Notes under the pieces: generated by a model
What the model was told of the DNA's origin: nothing
The model's database searches: none
What the model saw: the letters and a program-made list of their open reading frames with translations, nothing else
Made by a program: the position numbers and the translations under genes
In this document: positions 12,001-19,395 of the stretch, in pieces
How the letters are laid out: every line of letters starts with the position of its first letter
How positions within the stretch are numbered: position 1 is the stretch's first letter
From: Photorhabdus luminescens subsp. luminescens
GTDB lineage: Bacteria > Pseudomonadota > Gammaproteobacteria > Enterobacterales > Enterobacteriaceae
Length of the DNA: 64,000 nucleotides
Reading direction: 5' to 3'
Assembly (NCBI RefSeq): GCF_001083805.1
Contig: NZ_JXSK01000006.1
Span: forward strand, 62,001 to 126,000

Positions 12001-14995
12001 ATATGCCTCGTTGGCGCTAGCTCAGCGTTGTAGCGGTGTGCAGGGAGGAACGCCGTTGTTTAGTACCTTGCTGAACTATCGACACAATGCGTCGTCGGCG
12101 ACGTCGAATGAAATCGTGAGCGGTGTCGAATTCCTTGGTGCGCAGGAGCGGACTAACTATCCGTTTACGCTATCGGTAGAAGATTTTGGCGATGCGCTAG
12201 GGCTGACAGCGCAAATCGTCCAGCCGTTTGATGCCGAGCGGGTGTGTGGTTATATGCAACAGGCGCTGGAAAGTTTGGCGGCAGCGCTTGAATACGCTCC
12301 AGAAACCCCGGTTCGGCAGTTGCAAGTTTTACCGGCAGTAGAAAAGAAACTGCTATTGAAAATCGGCAATGGCCCGCAAACGGCCTATTCCGATCAGTTG
12401 TGCATTCATCACCTGTTTGAACAGCAAGTGGCGAAAAATCCTGCGGCTACGGCACTGGTATATGAAGAGCAGACTTTCAGCTATGCAGAATTGAATGTGT
12501 GTGCTAACCGACTGGCTCATCAGTTAATTGAACTCGGCGTAGAGCCTGATCAGCGGGTAGCGATTTGTGTCACGCGTTCACCGTCAAGAGTGGCGGCGTT
12601 GCTGGCGGTACTGAAAGCGGGCGGCGCTTATGTTCCTTTAGATCCATCTTATCCGGGGGATCGGCTGGCTTATATGCTTACGGATGCGGCGCCATCAGTG
12701 GTACTGGCGGATAATGTGGGCCGTACCGCGCTAGGCGAGCAGGCGCTTGCTGCATTAACGGTACTTGATCCAACGCTCTTGCCTGATCAACCAAATAACA
12801 ACCCGCACATTCCAGCGCTGACTTCACGGCATCTGGCGTATGTGATTTACACCTCTGGTTCCACCGGCACGCCGAAAGGGGTGATGGTGGAGCACCGCGG
12901 CTTGGTCAATCTGATTGGGGAGAAAATCACTCAATTTAACATTCGCGCGAATAGCCGACTGTTGCAATTTGCCTCATTTGGTTTCGATGCCAGTGTCTGG
13001 GAAATCATGATGGCGCTGTGTGGAGGAGCGACACTGGACATTCCGGTTGATACCGTTCGTCAGGACCCGCTGCGCCTTTGGCATTATCTGGAAGAACGGC
13101 GGGTAACACACGCCTGTTTAACCCCGGCTCTGCTACGGGATGGGGCCGATTTACCGGCGATAACGATCAAGCCCACGTTAATACTGGGCGGAGAAGCGCC
13201 CAGTGCGGCGCTGTTGCAGGCACTACGTGGTCGGGCAACGCTGCTTAATGCTTATGGTCCGACAGAAATCACTGTTTGTGCAACCTGTTGGCGTTGTCCG
13301 CCAGATTATACGGATGTGCTGATCCCGATCGGGCGCCCGACAGCGAATACACGTATTTATCTTCTGGATAATCACGGCCAGCCCGTGCCGTTTGGGGCCG
13401 TGGGAGAATTGTACATTGGCGGCGCTGGTGTCGCGCGTGGCTATCTCAACCGCCCTGATTTGACGGATGAACGTTTTCTTACCGATCCATTCAGTGATCA
13501 ACCGGATGCTCGCATGTACCGAACTGGAGATTTGGCTCGTTATCTGCCGGATGGCAATCTGGTGTTCGTTGGTCGTAATGATCAACAGATTAAAATCCGT
13601 GGTTTCCGCATTGAACCGGGTGAAATCGAAGCACGGTTGATGGAGTATCCTGATGTGCATGAGGCGATTGTATTGGCGCTGGGCGACGGTCAGGATAAAC
13701 GTCTGGTGGCTTATGTGGCGGCGCCAGCGGATAACGGATTGGCAAACCAATTACATCGTCATTTAAGAGCTTTGTTGCCTGATTATATGGTGCCGGCAGC
13801 CTTCGTGCGTCTGGACGCCTTTCCGTTGACTCCGAACGGCAAACTGGATCACCGGGCATTGCCAGCGCCTGATCAGAACGCCTTTGCCCGTCAGATCTAT
13901 GAGGCGCCGCAAGGAGAAACCGAGACTACCTTGGCGGCCATCTGGCGTGAATTATTGGGGGTTGAGCGGATTGGTCGGCATGACAACTTCTTTACCTTGG
14001 GTGGACACTCGCTGCTCGCTATGCGGATGATCAATCTGGCCGCAGAACGGGGATTAATTTGCTCATTGAATAATCTGTTCCAATTCCCGGTACTAGCGGA
14101 ACTGGCGGCAGAGATCACCTCAGATCCGCTGTCTCATTGGCAAAGCAGCGCCATACCGGTGCGGCCGGGTGGTACCGAGCTACCGTTATTCTTCGTACCA
14201 AGCGGCATGGATGATTACTCATACGTTTTCGGGCTGGCTCAACATATTCAGGCGGATTACCCAATTTACGCGCTTCCTTGGCCGTCCATCAATGAAGAAC
14301 CAGTGTCAACCATTGAAGCTCTGGCAGCCAGAATGATCACCTTTATGAAGGCGGTGCGACCAGAAGGCCCATATCGGATATACGGCTACTCTTCTGGCGG
14401 TATACTGGCTTATGCCATTGCTCAGCAACTGTTACATGCCGGAGAGACAGTTAACTTCTTGGGACTAATTGATACACCTGCTCCTCACTGTTTCAAGACA
14501 CGGGTCGATCAACCTAAACTTCAGTTCCTTGCTGAATTAGCAAGGCAATCAGTGGATGAGCATCCTCAAGAGATTGCTACATTGCATCAGAAAATGGATG
14601 AACTGAATTTAGTGCAATTTATTGCAGCAGCGCAGGAGCTGGAATTATACCCATCAAATCTGCGCCCTGACTTAATTGCCAAACGTTGGCTACAGATGGG
14701 AAATTATGTCCAAATGGTCAAGGATTATCAGCCGAAAGTTCTGGCGATAACACTGCATCAGTTCTATGCAATGGAATCTTATCCGCAGATCCCGTTTGTT
14801 ACGGATGTTGCGCTCCAGTCGGTAACAATGGAACCGTCGTTAGGTTGGGAGCAGATAATTCCTGACTCTGCGCTACAGTTAACCTCGGTTCCGGGGGATC
14901 ATTTTAGCCTGATGGAAGACAGCGAAAATAAAACTGTTTTGGCTAAGACCTTAAGCATGGCGTTGGCAATGAATTGTGAGGCGGAGGCGCTGTAA
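1..14995 (+). CDS. gxpS: GameXPeptide-type nonribosomal peptide synthetase, 5' truncated by window edge
   Basis: Giant NRPS open at the left edge; the first ATG (base 5) lies inside the A3 motif (YTSGSTG), so it is not the real start. Residues are counted from that ATG. Domain order: A1 (partial)-T1 (Ser394), C/E2-A2-T2 (Ser1470), C3-A3-T3 (Ser2527), C/E4-A4-T4 (Ser3598), C/E5-A5-T5 (Ser4669), then a thioesterase with GYSSG (Ser4796) and GDHF (His4966). C domains 2, 4 and 5 carry the extended HHLLA(K/N/D)EGD motif of dual condensation/epimerisation domains; C3 is an ordinary LCL type with HHIISDAWS. Specificity codes read by eye: A1 DAFWIGATFK (Val-like), A3 DAWCIAAVCK (Phe-like), A2/A4/A5 DAWCIGAVCK (probably Leu). 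This predicts D-Val, L-Leu, D-Phe, D-Leu, L-Leu released by the TE, which fits the known cyclic GameXPeptide A. Followed by a hairpin terminator. An NRPS is certain; the GxpS identity is inferred from module logic. Confidence 0.9.
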   Translation, partial: IMYTSGSTGTPKGVIVPHRAVVRLVINNGYVEIEPNDRVAFAANPAFDASTFEVWASLLNGGALVVIDHTTLLTPQEFVQALDSYQINILWLSVGLFNRLAAELSPVLPQMKNLIVGGDILDPHVITQVLRNNPPQQLLNAYGPTEGTTFTTTYRIDALAAGTTNIPIGRPIANTRVYLLDEQGQPVPLGSIGEIYVGGDGVACGYLNRPELTAERFVVDPFSNVSDARMYRTGDLARYLPDGNLEFLGRNDQQVKIRGFRIEPGEIEARLVEYSAVREAVVLALGEGQNKQLVAYVLAEPDNELPTHLREHLSVRLPDYMVPAAFVRLDEFPLTPNGKLDRRALPAPGEEAFARQVYAAPQGEREIALATIWRELLGIEQISRHDSFFALGGHSLLGVRMIEQLRHLGLTLAARDLFQSPILAELAQTLGQHQIMAVPPNVITSGTTELTPAMLPLIDLTQPEIDRIVEQVPGGVVNIQDIYALSPLQDGILFHHLLAKEGDPYLLAYPMIFADRDLLDRYLFAVQQVVDRHDILRTAFIWQGLSIPAQVVWREAPLSVTELTLNPADGTVSDQLTQRFDPRQYRLDLSQAPLLRFVIAQETDGRWYVLQLQHHLIGDHTTLEVMNHEVRAYLDGQDDNLPAPVPFRNLVAQAQQGVDQTEHHRFFTDMLAEVDEPTLPFGLTEVHRDGSQVVQAHRMLSSTLNDRLRAQARRLGVSLATLCHLAWAQVLSRTSGQEKVVFGTVLFGRMAAGEGADSGMGLFINTLPLRLDIDNTPVQDSVRVAHARLAGLLDYEHASLALAQRCSGVQGGTPLFSALLNYRHNEQPMIPYEAMPGIEFLGEQERTNYPFVLSVEDGGATLGLTAQVVQPFDSERVCGYMQQALESLADALELAPETSIRALNVLPASERTLLLETWNATETPYPEQRCIHQLIEQQVEKTPDATALVYENQTLSYGQLNASANRLAHQLITLGVVPDQRVAICMASSPARVIAVLAVLKAGGAYVPLDPAYPGERLSHILTDAASARGVKTIVLADSTGRAALGEQALAGLTVLDPNILPDQPDSNPQVLALTSRHLAYVIYTSGSTGVPKGVMIEHRGLVNLIRDKITRFDICPASRMLQFASFGFDAGVWEIMMALGSGACLIIPAETVRQDPRRLWHYLEEQSVTHACLTPALLREGADLPAITTKPTLILGGEAPSPVLLRALSHQATLFNAYGPTEITVCATSWRCPSDYTDVLVPIGRPTANTRLYLLDNHGQPVPLGAVGELYIGGDGVARGYLNRPDLTDERFLIDPFSDAADARMYRTGDLVRYLPDGNLVFVGRNDQQIKIRGFRIEQGEIEARLAEHPMVREARIAALGNGQDKRLVAYVVADEDSGLAASLHTHLSAMLPDYMVPAAFVRLAAFPLTPNGKLDHQALPAPGEEAFARQIYVAPQGEMEIAVAAIWRELLGVEQIGRHDNFFALGGHSLLAVRMINRIAVFGVDLPLAELFMFPSLSAFTEKICEQRHAGSDELPEIRPISRDSLLPLSFGQQRLWFLAQFEGVSDTYHIPTSLRLCGRLDLSAWQQALNRLFARHEALRSVFITVDGQPQVELLPAEFGLPVKKYDLRKASNVDEQFKRLCVQEAKTPFDLARGPLIRCALIQLADEEHIFLLTQHHIISDAWSLKILESELVALYAACVNQQPDPLLPLTIQYPDYAAWQRQVFSGEGVQAQCDYWRRTLADAPVLLELPIDRPRPSQQSFTGGRVAVHIDAPLVQALKRLGQQHGTTLFMTLLSAWAALLSRLSGQDDVVIGIPSANRNRREIEPLLGFFVNTLALRIDLSGMPDMVTLLRRVRQTTLGAQEHQDLPFEQVVEIVQPPRRPEHTPIFQVMFAWQENETEEWQLPELAVTPFELEYDIAKFDLQLELTEKAGEIVGELNYSSALFDHETIERQAGYLQAILRAMVNQPQQPVTAIDILSSAERELLLENLNATEEPYPTQICVHQLFEQQAEKTPDAIAVIYENQTLSYAELNTRANRLAHQLIALGVEPDQRVAICVTRSLARIIGLLAVLKAGGAYVPLDPAYPGERLAYMLTDAVPARGLKAIVLADNVGRAALSEDVLATLTVLDPNTLPEQPDNNPQVSGLTPQHLAYVIYTSGSTGRPKGVMIEHRSVVNLTLTQITQFDFCAASRMLQFASFGFDASVWEIMMPLSCGAMLVIPTETVRQDPQRLWHYLEEQAVTHACLTPAMFHDGADLPAIAIKPTLIFAGEAPSTALFQALCDRADVFNAYGPTETTVCATIWDCPSDYAGGLIPIGSPTANKRLYLLDEHRQPVPLGTVGELYIGGVGVARGYLNRPELTAERFLNDPFSDEVGARMYRTGDLARYLPDGNLVFVGRNDQQVKIRGFRIEPGEIEARLIECPEVSEALVLALGDGQDKRLVAYVAAPVDDGLATRLRERLSDILPDYMVPAAFVRLDVFPLTPNGKLDRRALPAPGEDAFARQAYQAPQGEIEIALAAIWRELLNVEQIGRHDSFFALGGHSLLAVRMIERLRRIGLGLSVQTLFQHPTLSVLAQSLAQHREISVPDNGITADTTVLTPAMLPLIDLTQAEIDRIVEQIPGGIANIQDIYALSPLQDGILFHHLLANEGDPYLLITQQAFADRPLLDRYLAAVQQVVDRHDILRTAFIWEGLSAPAQVVCRQAPLSVTELTLNPADGPVSDQLAQRFDPRRHRIDLNQAPLLRFVVAQERDGRWIVLQLLHHLIGDHTTLEVMNSEVQAFLTGRIDSLPAPVPFRHLVAQARQRISQAEHTRFFTDMLAEVDEPTLPFGLVEAHHDGSQVTESHRMLTAGLNDRLRGQARRLGVSVAALCHLAWAQVLSHTSGQKQVVFGTVLFGRMQAGEGSDSGMGLFINTLPLRLDIDNTSVRDSVRTAHSRLAGLLEHEHASLALAQRCSGVANGTPLFNALLNYRHNTQPVTPDEIVSGVEFLGAQERTNYPFVLSVEDGGSDLGLTAQVVQPFDPERICGYMQQALASLVDALEQAPDMPVQQLEILPATERTLLLKTWNATETAYPERLCIHQLFEQQVEKAPDATALVCEERSLSYAELNADANRLAYQLIALGVAPDQRVAICVASSPARIVALLAVLKAGGAYVPLDPAYPGERLIHILTDAEPIILLADSVGRSALGEQMLVGQTVIDPNSLPDQPDNNPQLSTLTSRHLAYVIYTSGSTGTPKGVMVEHRGLVNLIRDKIARFDILPASRMLQFASFGFDAGVWEMMMALCGGAALVIPDEAVRQDPHRLWHYLQEQSVTHACLTPALLRDGTDLPAITIKPTLILGGEAPSAALLKALHNKATVFNAYGPTEITVCATSWRCPPDYADVLVPIGRPTANTCLYLLNALGQPVPLGAVGELYIGGVGVARGYLNRSELTDERFLTDMFSEIAGARMYRTGDLVRYLPDGNLVFVGRNDQQIKIRGFRIEPGEIEVRLTEHSAVREALVLALGDGQDKRLVAYVAAAEDDGLVNHLREHLSALLPDYMIPAAFVRLDTFPLTPNGKLDRRALPAPGEEAFARQIYAAPQGETETVLANIWRELLGIEQISRYDSFFALGGHSLLAVRMVERLRNLGLTLAVRDLFQSPVLSELAQTLRLNQAESVPANVITPVTTTLTPEMLPLIDLTQSEIDHIIEQVPGGIANIQDIYALSPLQDGILFHHLLADEGDPYLLAGQMAFADRKLLDRYLAAVQQVINRHDILRTAFIWQGLSVPAQVVCRQVRLSVTELTLDPADGPISDQLAQRFNPRRYRLDLGQAPLLRFVAAQEGDGRWIVLQLMHHLIGDHTALDVMSYEVQAYLDGQESRLPAPAPFRNLVAQSRLGMSQAEHTRFFTEMLAEVTEPTLPFGLAEVRHDGSRMTESHRMLTPELNNSLRGQARRLGVSLAALCHLAWAQVLSRTSGQQQVVFGTVLFGRMAAGEGAENGMGLFINTLPLRLDMDDTSVRDSVQIAHHRLAGLLEHEYASLALAQRCSGVQGGTPLFSTLLNYRHNASSATSNEIVSGVEFLGAQERTNYPFTLSVEDFGDALGLTAQIVQPFDAERVCGYMQQALESLAAALEYAPETPVRQLQVLPAVEKKLLLKIGNGPQTAYSDQLCIHHLFEQQVAKNPAATALVYEEQTFSYAELNVCANRLAHQLIELGVEPDQRVAICVTRSPSRVAALLAVLKAGGAYVPLDPSYPGDRLAYMLTDAAPSVVLADNVGRTALGEQALAALTVLDPTLLPDQPNNNPHIPALTSRHLAYVIYTSGSTGTPKGVMVEHRGLVNLIGEKITQFNIRANSRLLQFASFGFDASVWEIMMALCGGATLDIPVDTVRQDPLRLWHYLEERRVTHACLTPALLRDGADLPAITIKPTLILGGEAPSAALLQALRGRATLLNAYGPTEITVCATCWRCPPDYTDVLIPIGRPTANTRIYLLDNHGQPVPFGAVGELYIGGAGVARGYLNRPDLTDERFLTDPFSDQPDARMYRTGDLARYLPDGNLVFVGRNDQQIKIRGFRIEPGEIEARLMEYPDVHEAIVLALGDGQDKRLVAYVAAPADNGLANQLHRHLRALLPDYMVPAAFVRLDAFPLTPNGKLDHRALPAPDQNAFARQIYEAPQGETETTLAAIWRELLGVERIGRHDNFFTLGGHSLLAMRMINLAAERGLICSLNNLFQFPVLAELAAEITSDPLSHWQSSAIPVRPGGTELPLFFVPSGMDDYSYVFGLAQHIQADYPIYALPWPSINEEPVSTIEALAARMITFMKAVRPEGPYRIYGYSSGGILAYAIAQQLLHAGETVNFLGLIDTPAPHCFKTRVDQPKLQFLAELARQSVDEHPQEIATLHQKMDELNLVQFIAAAQELELYPSNLRPDLIAKRWLQMGNYVQMVKDYQPKVLAITLHQFYAMESYPQIPFVTDVALQSVTMEPSLGWEQIIPDSALQLTSVPGDHFSLMEDSENKTVLAKTLSMALAMNCEAEAL

Positions 14996-15081
14996 TGCCA
15001 GTGATATTGTGGGATTAAAAGTTGTAATTAATTATCCCGGTTAAAGGTTTTTATAATAGCCGGACAATCTTGCTGAATATG

Positions 15082-15119
15082 GGCGCCGAATGTTAATCAC
15101 TTCGGCGCCTTATTTTTTT
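15082..15119 (+). terminator. Rho-independent terminator after the NRPS
   Basis: Perfect 9-bp inverted repeat GGCGCCGAA / TTCGGCGCC around a 10-nt loop, followed by a T-rich tract. It lies 87 nt past the NRPS stop codon and separates the NRPS from the T6SS locus. Confidence 0.85.
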
Positions 15120-15965
15120 ATCAAGTTCCACACCTGACGCTAACGGAGAAATCCTATTTTTCAACATTGCCTACGCTGGTAAACAATGCTTACACCTTAA
15201 AATATATCTTAAACACTCATGACGCTTTCATGACGAATGTAATGAGAATTATTTTCTATCATTTACATACTTATAATCTTATAGAGTTTGGAATAATGGT
15301 AGGTATGTTTCTATCCTACGAAGCGGAAGATGCTATGTGAAAATGAGAGTAATGACAGTTCTTATTAATCCATCTTGCCAGGCTATTATCACTGTGTGAT
15401 TGAATTTATTCTCATTCGCATTAACTTAAGCTGATAATCATGCCTTTTTTACCTGTTTTACTAAATATTTTACCTGTTGTGCCGTGGAGGTAAAAATTTT
15501 CTTAGTTATTGGTAAGTTGTTTAATCTATTGAAAATAAAATAGAATTTAATATTTTCATCATTAATTAGACCTATTTAAATAATATAACTGACCGGAAGA
15601 TTAATATTATTAAAATAAGTTCAATTTTTATGAAAATAAATTCAATTTCGTTTAGATTTCGTTGATATATTGTTTTTTTAATCTCTTGATTAAGATGTTT
15701 TATATCTGGTGGAGATGAAACAAAAAATGTTTTATGATAAAAAATGACTTGATTTTATATAAAACTGTTTAGAGAATCCTCTTGTCCAGAAAATATCCCA
15801 CCTGATAAATCTATTTATCTGTTGTAGTGGGTGTTGTCGGTTTTCTCTTATTTTCCGCTTGGTTAGTGCCTGCTTTGAAATATCTGAATCCGGTTTTTGT
15901 TTCTGAAATGCGTTGTGGCATGAACATCATGCCGCTCATTCTATTTTGTTGTTGAGGAGTCACTT
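15120..15965. other. AT-rich intergenic region upstream of the T6SS genes
   Basis: About 850 bp with no supported open reading frame. It is much more AT-rich than the genes on either side, especially from 15480 to 15780. It probably holds the promoter and regulatory region of the tssB operon. I could not assign a sigma-70 or sigma-54 promoter with confidence. Confidence 0.5.
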
Positions 15966-16463
15966 ATGACACATAGTTTTCAAAACGAGATCCCTAAATC
16001 GCGTATTAATATCAAATTAGATTTGCATACAGGAGGTGCGCAGAAAAAAGTGGAGCTGCCGCTGAAATTATTGGTAATGGGAGATTACAGCAACGGGCAG
16101 GAACAGCGCCCTCTCGCGGAAAGGAAAAAGGTCGCTATCAATAAAAATAACTTTGATAGCGTCCTGGCTGAATTTAGCCCTACGGTTAATTTGACGGTTG
16201 AAAATACTCTGGCCGGAGATGGCAGCGAGGAGAATATCGCCCTTGTTTTTCGGCAAATAAAAGACTTCGAGCCTGAACAAATCGCTCGCCAAATCCCGCA
16301 ACTGCGGGCCCTGCTTTCGATGCGCCATCTATTGCGCGATCTGAGATCCAACCTGCTTGACAACGCCACCTTTCGCCGGGAGCTGGAACATATCCTCAAG
16401 GATCAAGCGTTAAGCGATGAGCTACGGGCTGAATTGGCCGCGCTGGCGCCAAAAACTATTTGA
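15966..16463 (+). CDS. tssB: Type VI secretion sheath small subunit TssB (VipA)
   Basis: Protein of 165 residues with the usual TssB/ImpB features: a short N-terminus, the region around residues 24-45 with the LPLKLLVMGDYS motif, and a helical C-terminal half (FRQIKDFEPEQIARQIPQLRALLSMR region split by a short loop). Known role: TssB pairs with TssC to form the contractile cytoplasmic sheath that drives the Hcp tube. A GAGGAG ribosome site lies just before the ATG. It is the first gene of the tssB-tssC-tssK-tssL-OmpA run and sits 33 nt before tssC. Length matches the family. Confidence 0.95.
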   Translation: MTHSFQNEIPKSRINIKLDLHTGGAQKKVELPLKLLVMGDYSNGQEQRPLAERKKVAINKNNFDSVLAEFSPTVNLTVENTLAGDGSEENIALVFRQIKDFEPEQIARQIPQLRALLSMRHLLRDLRSNLLDNATFRRELEHILKDQALSDELRAELAALAPKTI

Positions 16464-16496
16464 TTATTACGGTATTTAAATCAGGAGATAGGATTA

Positions 16497-18029
16497 ATGA
16501 CTGTACCAGAACAAACCTCTGCGGCTACGGTAACCACGACTCACGCCGAAGGCAGTATCTATCAATCATTATTTAAAAAAATCAATTTACAGCCGGTGGA
16601 GCAATTAAGCGATATTGAACGCTTTCAGAACAGTGACGCGCTGGCTGATGTGACGGCGGACGAGCGAGTCACGGCGGCAGTCAGCGTTTTTCTCTCTATG
16701 CTGAAAACCTCAGCGCAAAAAGTTAAACGGCTGGATAAAGCATTATTGGATAACCATATCCGCGAGTTGGACGAACAAATCAGCCGTCAATTGGATGTGG
16801 TCATGCACCACCCTGAGTTTCAACAGGTGGAATCTTCTTGGCGCGGCCTGAAATTCTTGGTTGATCGTACTGATTTTCGTCAGAACGTCAGGATTGAGGT
16901 ATTGGACATCACCAAAGACGATTTACGGCAAGATTTTGACGATGCGCCGGAAATTGTTCAGAGCGGTTTCTATCACCACACTTACATTCAAGAATACGAT
17001 ACGCCGGGCGGCGAGCCTATCGGATCGGTGATTGCCGATTATGAATTTGATGCCGGCACGCAGGATATTGCGCTGTTGCGTAATATCGCCAAAGTCTCGG
17101 CGGCGGCGCATATGCCATTCATTGCCGCTGCTGGCCCGGCTTTTTTTGGCAAACAAACGATGGATGAAGTGGCCGCGATTAAAGATATCGGTAACTACTT
17201 TGATCGCGCCGAATACATCAAGTGGCAAGCATTCCGCGACAGTGACGATGCTCGTTATATCGGTTTGACTTTACCCCGCGTGTTAGGGCGTTTGCCCTAT
17301 GGCCCAGACACCGTACCGGTGCGGACTTTTAACTATGTTGAAGAGGTCGCCGGCCCGGATCACGATAAATATTTATGGACCAACGCCGCCTTTGCTTTTG
17401 GCGCGAACATGATCAAAAGCTTTGTCAGTAATGGCTGGTGTGTCCAGATCCGCGGTCCGAAAGCAGGGGGAGCGGTGACTGATTTGCCGATCCATCTCTA
17501 CGATTTGGGGACCGGTAATCAGGTCAAAATTCCGTCAGAAGTGATGATTCCAGAAACTCGCGAATTTGAATTCGCCAATCTGGGCTTCATTCCGCTCTCT
17601 TACTACAAAAACCGGGATTATGCCTGCTTCTTCTCCGCTAACTCGGCGCAAAAACCGGCGTTGTATGACACCGATGAAGCGACGGCTAACAGCCGTATCA
17701 ATGCGCGTTTGCCCTATATCTTCCTACTGTCACGTATTTCCCATTATTTGAAACTGATTCAGCGGGAAAACATCGGCACCACGAAAGATCGACGTCTGCT
17801 CGAAATTGAACTGAACAACTGGATCAACACCTTGGTAACCGAGATGACCGATCCCTCCGATGATTTGCAGGCTTCTCACCCGCTGCGTGAAGCGCACATC
17901 ACTGTTGAAGATATTGAAGACAACCCCGGTTTCTTCCGGGTCAAGTTGTATGCGGTGCCGCATTTTCAGGTAGAAGGGCTCGACGTCAACCTTTCTCTGG
18001 TTTCTCAAATGCCGAAAGGTAAAGGTTAA
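16497..18029 (+). CDS. tssC: Type VI secretion sheath large subunit TssC (VipB)
   Basis: Protein of 510 residues, the family's usual size. Recognisable TssC segments include ESSWRGLKFLVDRTDF near residues 103-118, the FIAAAGPAFFG region near 205-215, LPRVLGRLPYGPDT near 257-270 and the C-terminal FFRVKLYAVPHFQVEGLDVNL tail cut here for length. With TssB it forms the contractile sheath. A GGAG ribosome site lies 6 nt upstream of the ATG. It lies in the same operon as tssB and is followed 16 nt later by tssK. Confidence 0.96.
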   Translation: MTVPEQTSAATVTTTHAEGSIYQSLFKKINLQPVEQLSDIERFQNSDALADVTADERVTAAVSVFLSMLKTSAQKVKRLDKALLDNHIRELDEQISRQLDVVMHHPEFQQVESSWRGLKFLVDRTDFRQNVRIEVLDITKDDLRQDFDDAPEIVQSGFYHHTYIQEYDTPGGEPIGSVIADYEFDAGTQDIALLRNIAKVSAAAHMPFIAAAGPAFFGKQTMDEVAAIKDIGNYFDRAEYIKWQAFRDSDDARYIGLTLPRVLGRLPYGPDTVPVRTFNYVEEVAGPDHDKYLWTNAAFAFGANMIKSFVSNGWCVQIRGPKAGGAVTDLPIHLYDLGTGNQVKIPSEVMIPETREFEFANLGFIPLSYYKNRDYACFFSANSAQKPALYDTDEATANSRINARLPYIFLLSRISHYLKLIQRENIGTTKDRRLLEIELNNWINTLVTEMTDPSDDLQASHPLREAHITVEDIEDNPGFFRVKLYAVPHFQVEGLDVNLSLVSQMPKGKG

Positions 18030-18045
18030 CAATAGGGGGAACATC

Positions 18046-19395
18046 ATGAAAATTGAGCGCCCGCTATGGGTGACAGGCGCCATCTTGTCTCCCCAACAGT
18101 TTCAGCAGCAGGCTCGTTGGGAGGCATATGCCAATGAGTCTATTGCTCGTCTGGGACTGGCGCATCCTTGGGGCGTGCTGACCGCGGTGTTTGATCAAAA
18201 CACCTTAGCGTTGGGGCAGTTGAAAGCGGATCGCCTGTGTGTGCGTTTTGCTGATGGGACGCTGATTGACACCGATCAAGCGGATCGCTTACCGCCGGTG
18301 CTGGAATTGGCTGCCGTTTTGCCGGCAGATGCGCAGCAGGTCACGGTCTTATTGGCCTTGCCGCACACTTACGCCAATGGCGGCAACTGCCTTAAACCAG
18401 ATGAACGCGCCGATCGTCCGGCGCGTTACCAGCAGGAGTGGGTGCCGGTACAGGATGAATTCAGTGATCGCGTTGAATCGATGGCGGTTGCCCGTTATGC
18501 GATATCGCTGCGTTTTGACAGCATGGAAAACGGCCAGTATCTCACCTGCCCGGTGGCTCGTCTGTTGCGTGACGCTCAGGGAAAATGGATTTTTGATGAG
18601 CAATTTGTGCCGCCATTACTGCGTCTTAACGCGCATGCCGGTTCGATAGCTCGGCTCGATCGGTTGTTGACGCAATTACGTGCAAAACAGGCTCGATTGA
18701 TGGCAATGCGCCGAGAGAGTAATGAGCGGATGGCGGATTTTGCGGTGGCGGATGTGTCGTTATTCTGGCTGCTTAACGCGCTTAACAGCTATGAACCGAT
18801 ATTGAGTGATTTTAAGGCTCACCCAGAAGCGCATCCAGAACTGTTCTACCGTGAAGCAGTAAGGCTGGCGGGCAGTCTGTTGACTTTCTCACTGGACCAT
18901 AACGCTGGCGTGATCCCGCGTTATCAGCACGATAATTTGACGGCGGTATTCCCGCCGCTATTTGACTTGCTGAGTCAATTGCTGGAGATCAGCTTGCCGT
19001 CGCGGATGGTGACGATTGAGTTGAAGAAACCATCGGAACAGCAGTGGATAGCCACCCTCCACGATGCCCGCTTATGTGAAGCGGCGGATTTTTATCTTTC
19101 TGTCCGCTCTTCCATACCGGCGCACCAGTTGTACACCCGGTTCCCGTTGTTATGTAAAGCCGGTGCGCCGGACGAGGTTGACCGGATGATTAGCCGGGCA
19201 TTAACCGGAATCCCCTTAGTGGCGCTTAGTCATGTCCCGGCTGCGGTCCCGTTGCGGCTGGAGAACCAGTACTTTGCCCTTGATCTCACCCACCCGGCGG
19301 GCAAAGCCATGCTGGCGGCGGGGAGCTGTGCTTTCTACGTGCCCGGAGTACTGGGCGAAATTCAGCTTGAATTGTTTGCGGTATTGAGGACATGA
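18046..19395 (+). CDS. tssK: Type VI secretion baseplate protein TssK
   Basis: Protein of 449 residues beginning MKIERPLWVTGAILSPQQFQQQ, typical of the TssK/ImpJ N-terminal shoulder domain that docks on the baseplate. Known role: trimeric TssK joins the TssEFG baseplate to the TssJLM membrane complex through its C-terminal head. An AGGGGGAA ribosome site precedes the ATG. The stop overlaps the tssL start in an ATGA, indicating translational coupling. Length matches the family. Confidence 0.93.
   Translation: MKIERPLWVTGAILSPQQFQQQARWEAYANESIARLGLAHPWGVLTAVFDQNTLALGQLKADRLCVRFADGTLIDTDQADRLPPVLELAAVLPADAQQVTVLLALPHTYANGGNCLKPDERADRPARYQQEWVPVQDEFSDRVESMAVARYAISLRFDSMENGQYLTCPVARLLRDAQGKWIFDEQFVPPLLRLNAHAGSIARLDRLLTQLRAKQARLMAMRRESNERMADFAVADVSLFWLLNALNSYEPILSDFKAHPEAHPELFYREAVRLAGSLLTFSLDHNAGVIPRYQHDNLTAVFPPLFDLLSQLLEISLPSRMVTIELKKPSEQQWIATLHDARLCEAADFYLSVRSSIPAHQLYTRFPLLCKAGAPDEVDRMISRALTGIPLVALSHVPAAVPLRLENQYFALDLTHPAGKAMLAAGSCAFYVPGVLGEIQLELFAVLRT

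Noticed and set aside
15890..15965. Possible sigma-54 promoter (TGGCATGAACATCATGC) before tssB
   Set aside because: The GG to GC spacing is 12 rather than the required 10, so the match is not credible.
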